DNA from: Motacilla alba alba
Taxonomy: Eukaryota > Chordata > Aves > Passeriformes > Motacillidae
Length of the DNA: 64,000 nt
Direction of reading: 5' to 3'
Assembly (NCBI RefSeq): GCF_015832195.1
Contig: NC_052028.1
Coordinates: 5,313,501-5,377,500 of the forward strand
Part shown: piece after piece, positions 63,169 through 64,000 of the stretch
Layout: every line of letters begins with the position of its first letter
How positions within the stretch are numbered: the first letter of the stretch is position 1
Program-made: the position numbers and the translations under genes
The notes under the pieces: generated by a model
The model's database searches: none
What the model was told of the DNA's origin: nothing
The model's input: only the letters and a program-made list of their open reading frames with translations

Positions 63169-63427
63169 GTGGCATGTAGCCCCCCATTTCTCTTCACAGA
63201 GAAAAGCAAAGCACCATTCTTTCCAAGAATATTCTTATCTTATTTGCTGTGCCTGTGTTTGTGCCAAAGTCGAATGCAATGTGGAGATTGTTCACCCAGA
63301 GTGATGGTGTTTTGTTTCCTTGGCCTATCAGGGTCTGCTCTGTGTGTGTGTATGTTGGGACTGTTGGCTGACACTCACGAGATTCTGTGCAGTGGAGTGC
63401 AGGGTTGAGTGCTTGGCAGATTCAGTT

Positions 63428-63480
63428 TAGATGTAATGTAATATAATGTAATATAGTATAGAATAATATAGTATAATAAA
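63428..63480. repeat. Degenerate ATATA/TAATG array in the LTR
   Basis: TGTAATGTAATATAATG-type words are repeated just before and through the poly(A) signal. The position inside the R region recurs in the LTR at 6546-6930. Confidence 0.75.
63475..63480 (+). terminator. LTR polyadenylation signal AATAAA
   Basis: AATAAA lies in the R region of the plus-strand LTR, about 80 bases before its 3' end. Confidence 0.6.
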
Positions 63481-63566
63481 GTAATTCATTAGTCTTCTGA
63501 TAAGATGGAGTCAGATGCATCATTCTGTTCCCTCATCAGGGGTTGCCTGCAAATACTATAATGGCA

Positions 63567-64000
63567 GAGTAACAAACTCTTTGTAGCCTGTACCCGACTA
63601 TACTTTCTTTTAAATGGAGAAAGTATTGAAAAATTTTGATAATATTAAGAATATTCAAATAAAACTTTTTCTTCTTTTTCCCCATGAACATGAAATGGAA
63701 ATTATTTTCCATTTCTGTTCTGAATTTACAGTGGTGCTTCTAAAACATTTTTGGAAAACTTCCACACCTGCTTAACCACATGAGAGGATGCAGTTCCTGA
63801 GGAGCTGTTCTCTCATTTACATGCAGTTGGATTTCACAGAAACATAGTTTTCAGTCCTCCAGTGAAATAAATCTTTTTTCTTATGGTAGTAAAGAAAGTC
63901 TATGCAAACAAACTAAGAGATTAGAAGCTGAATCGTACAGTCTGAATTTTTAAAATATATTTTTGATGTAGTAAAATCTTGGCAAGATGCATGTTGCTAC
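63567..64000. other. Unique DNA, no gene seen
   Basis: AT-rich sequence after the LTR's 3' target duplication. Nothing recognisable. Confidence 0.55.

Larger units (their letters stand above)
63175..63560 (+). mobile_element. LTR of an endogenous retrovirus, 386 bp
   Basis: The element runs from TGTAGCCCCCCATTTCTCTT to ...CAAATACTATA. The terminal TGTAG/CTATA pairing is an inverted repeat with one change (CA to TA at the 3' end). It is flanked by GTGGCA (63169-63174) and ATGGCA (63561-63566), a 6-bp duplication with one mismatch. An AATAAA signal (63475-63480) sits at the end of an ATATA-rich array, followed by CTTCTGATAAGATGGAGTCA, a U5-like module shared in part with the LTR at 6546-6930. 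No interior is attached. A 6-bp duplication would indicate a class II (ERVK-like) element, but the mismatch leaves the class open. Confidence 0.8.

Noticed and set aside
62927..63304. 125-codon plus-strand frame as a retroviral env or gag piece
   Set aside because: It crosses the LTR's 5' boundary and target duplication, so it cannot be a single element's gene. No retroviral motif is visible.

Overview
This window reads as AT-rich, CpG-poor vertebrate nuclear DNA, most likely from a bird and probably a songbird. The evidence is three 5'-truncated CR1 LINE tails with the avian-type 3' end, several endogenous-retrovirus LTRs of a kind I associate with passerine genomes, an ERVL-type pol remnant, and otherwise low repeat density. 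I found no convincing protein-coding exon, tRNA, rRNA or CRISPR array. Nothing suggests bacteria: there are no operons, and no long open frame other than chance frames and retroviral remnants. It is best read as intergenic (gene-desert) or very long intronic sequence.

Layout. 1-3.9 kb is unique DNA with one coding-like minus-strand stretch (1743-2214). 3.97-4.29 kb is an LTR-like block with a minus-strand CCAAT/TATA arrangement, followed by a minus-strand CR1 tail at 4.96-5.19 kb. A 385-bp solo LTR lies on the minus strand at 6546-6930. A CR1 scrap sits at 8.9 kb. From 12.9 to 14.4 kb is a broken ERVL-like provirus on the minus strand: LTR, RNase H and distal reverse transcriptase, with integrase missing. 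14.4-40 kb is mostly unique DNA carrying simple repeats, a minisatellite, two perfect hairpins and several stretches that look like conserved regulatory DNA. A longer plus-strand CR1 is at 40.0-40.5 kb. Further along are a 44-bp perfect palindrome centred on (AT)18 at 48.65 kb, a 487-bp solo LTR at 54.74-55.23 kb, and a 386-bp LTR at 63.18-63.56 kb.

Function. No genes work together here. The plausible functional content is regulatory: candidate conserved noncoding elements with homeodomain, SOX, POU-octamer and TCF-like motifs, plus LTR promoters and polyadenylation signals. These are sequence-based guesses, because no alignment could be run. I do not see a new biological system. The most concrete observations are the LTR boundaries with their target-site duplications, the ERVL deletion junction, and the palindromes.
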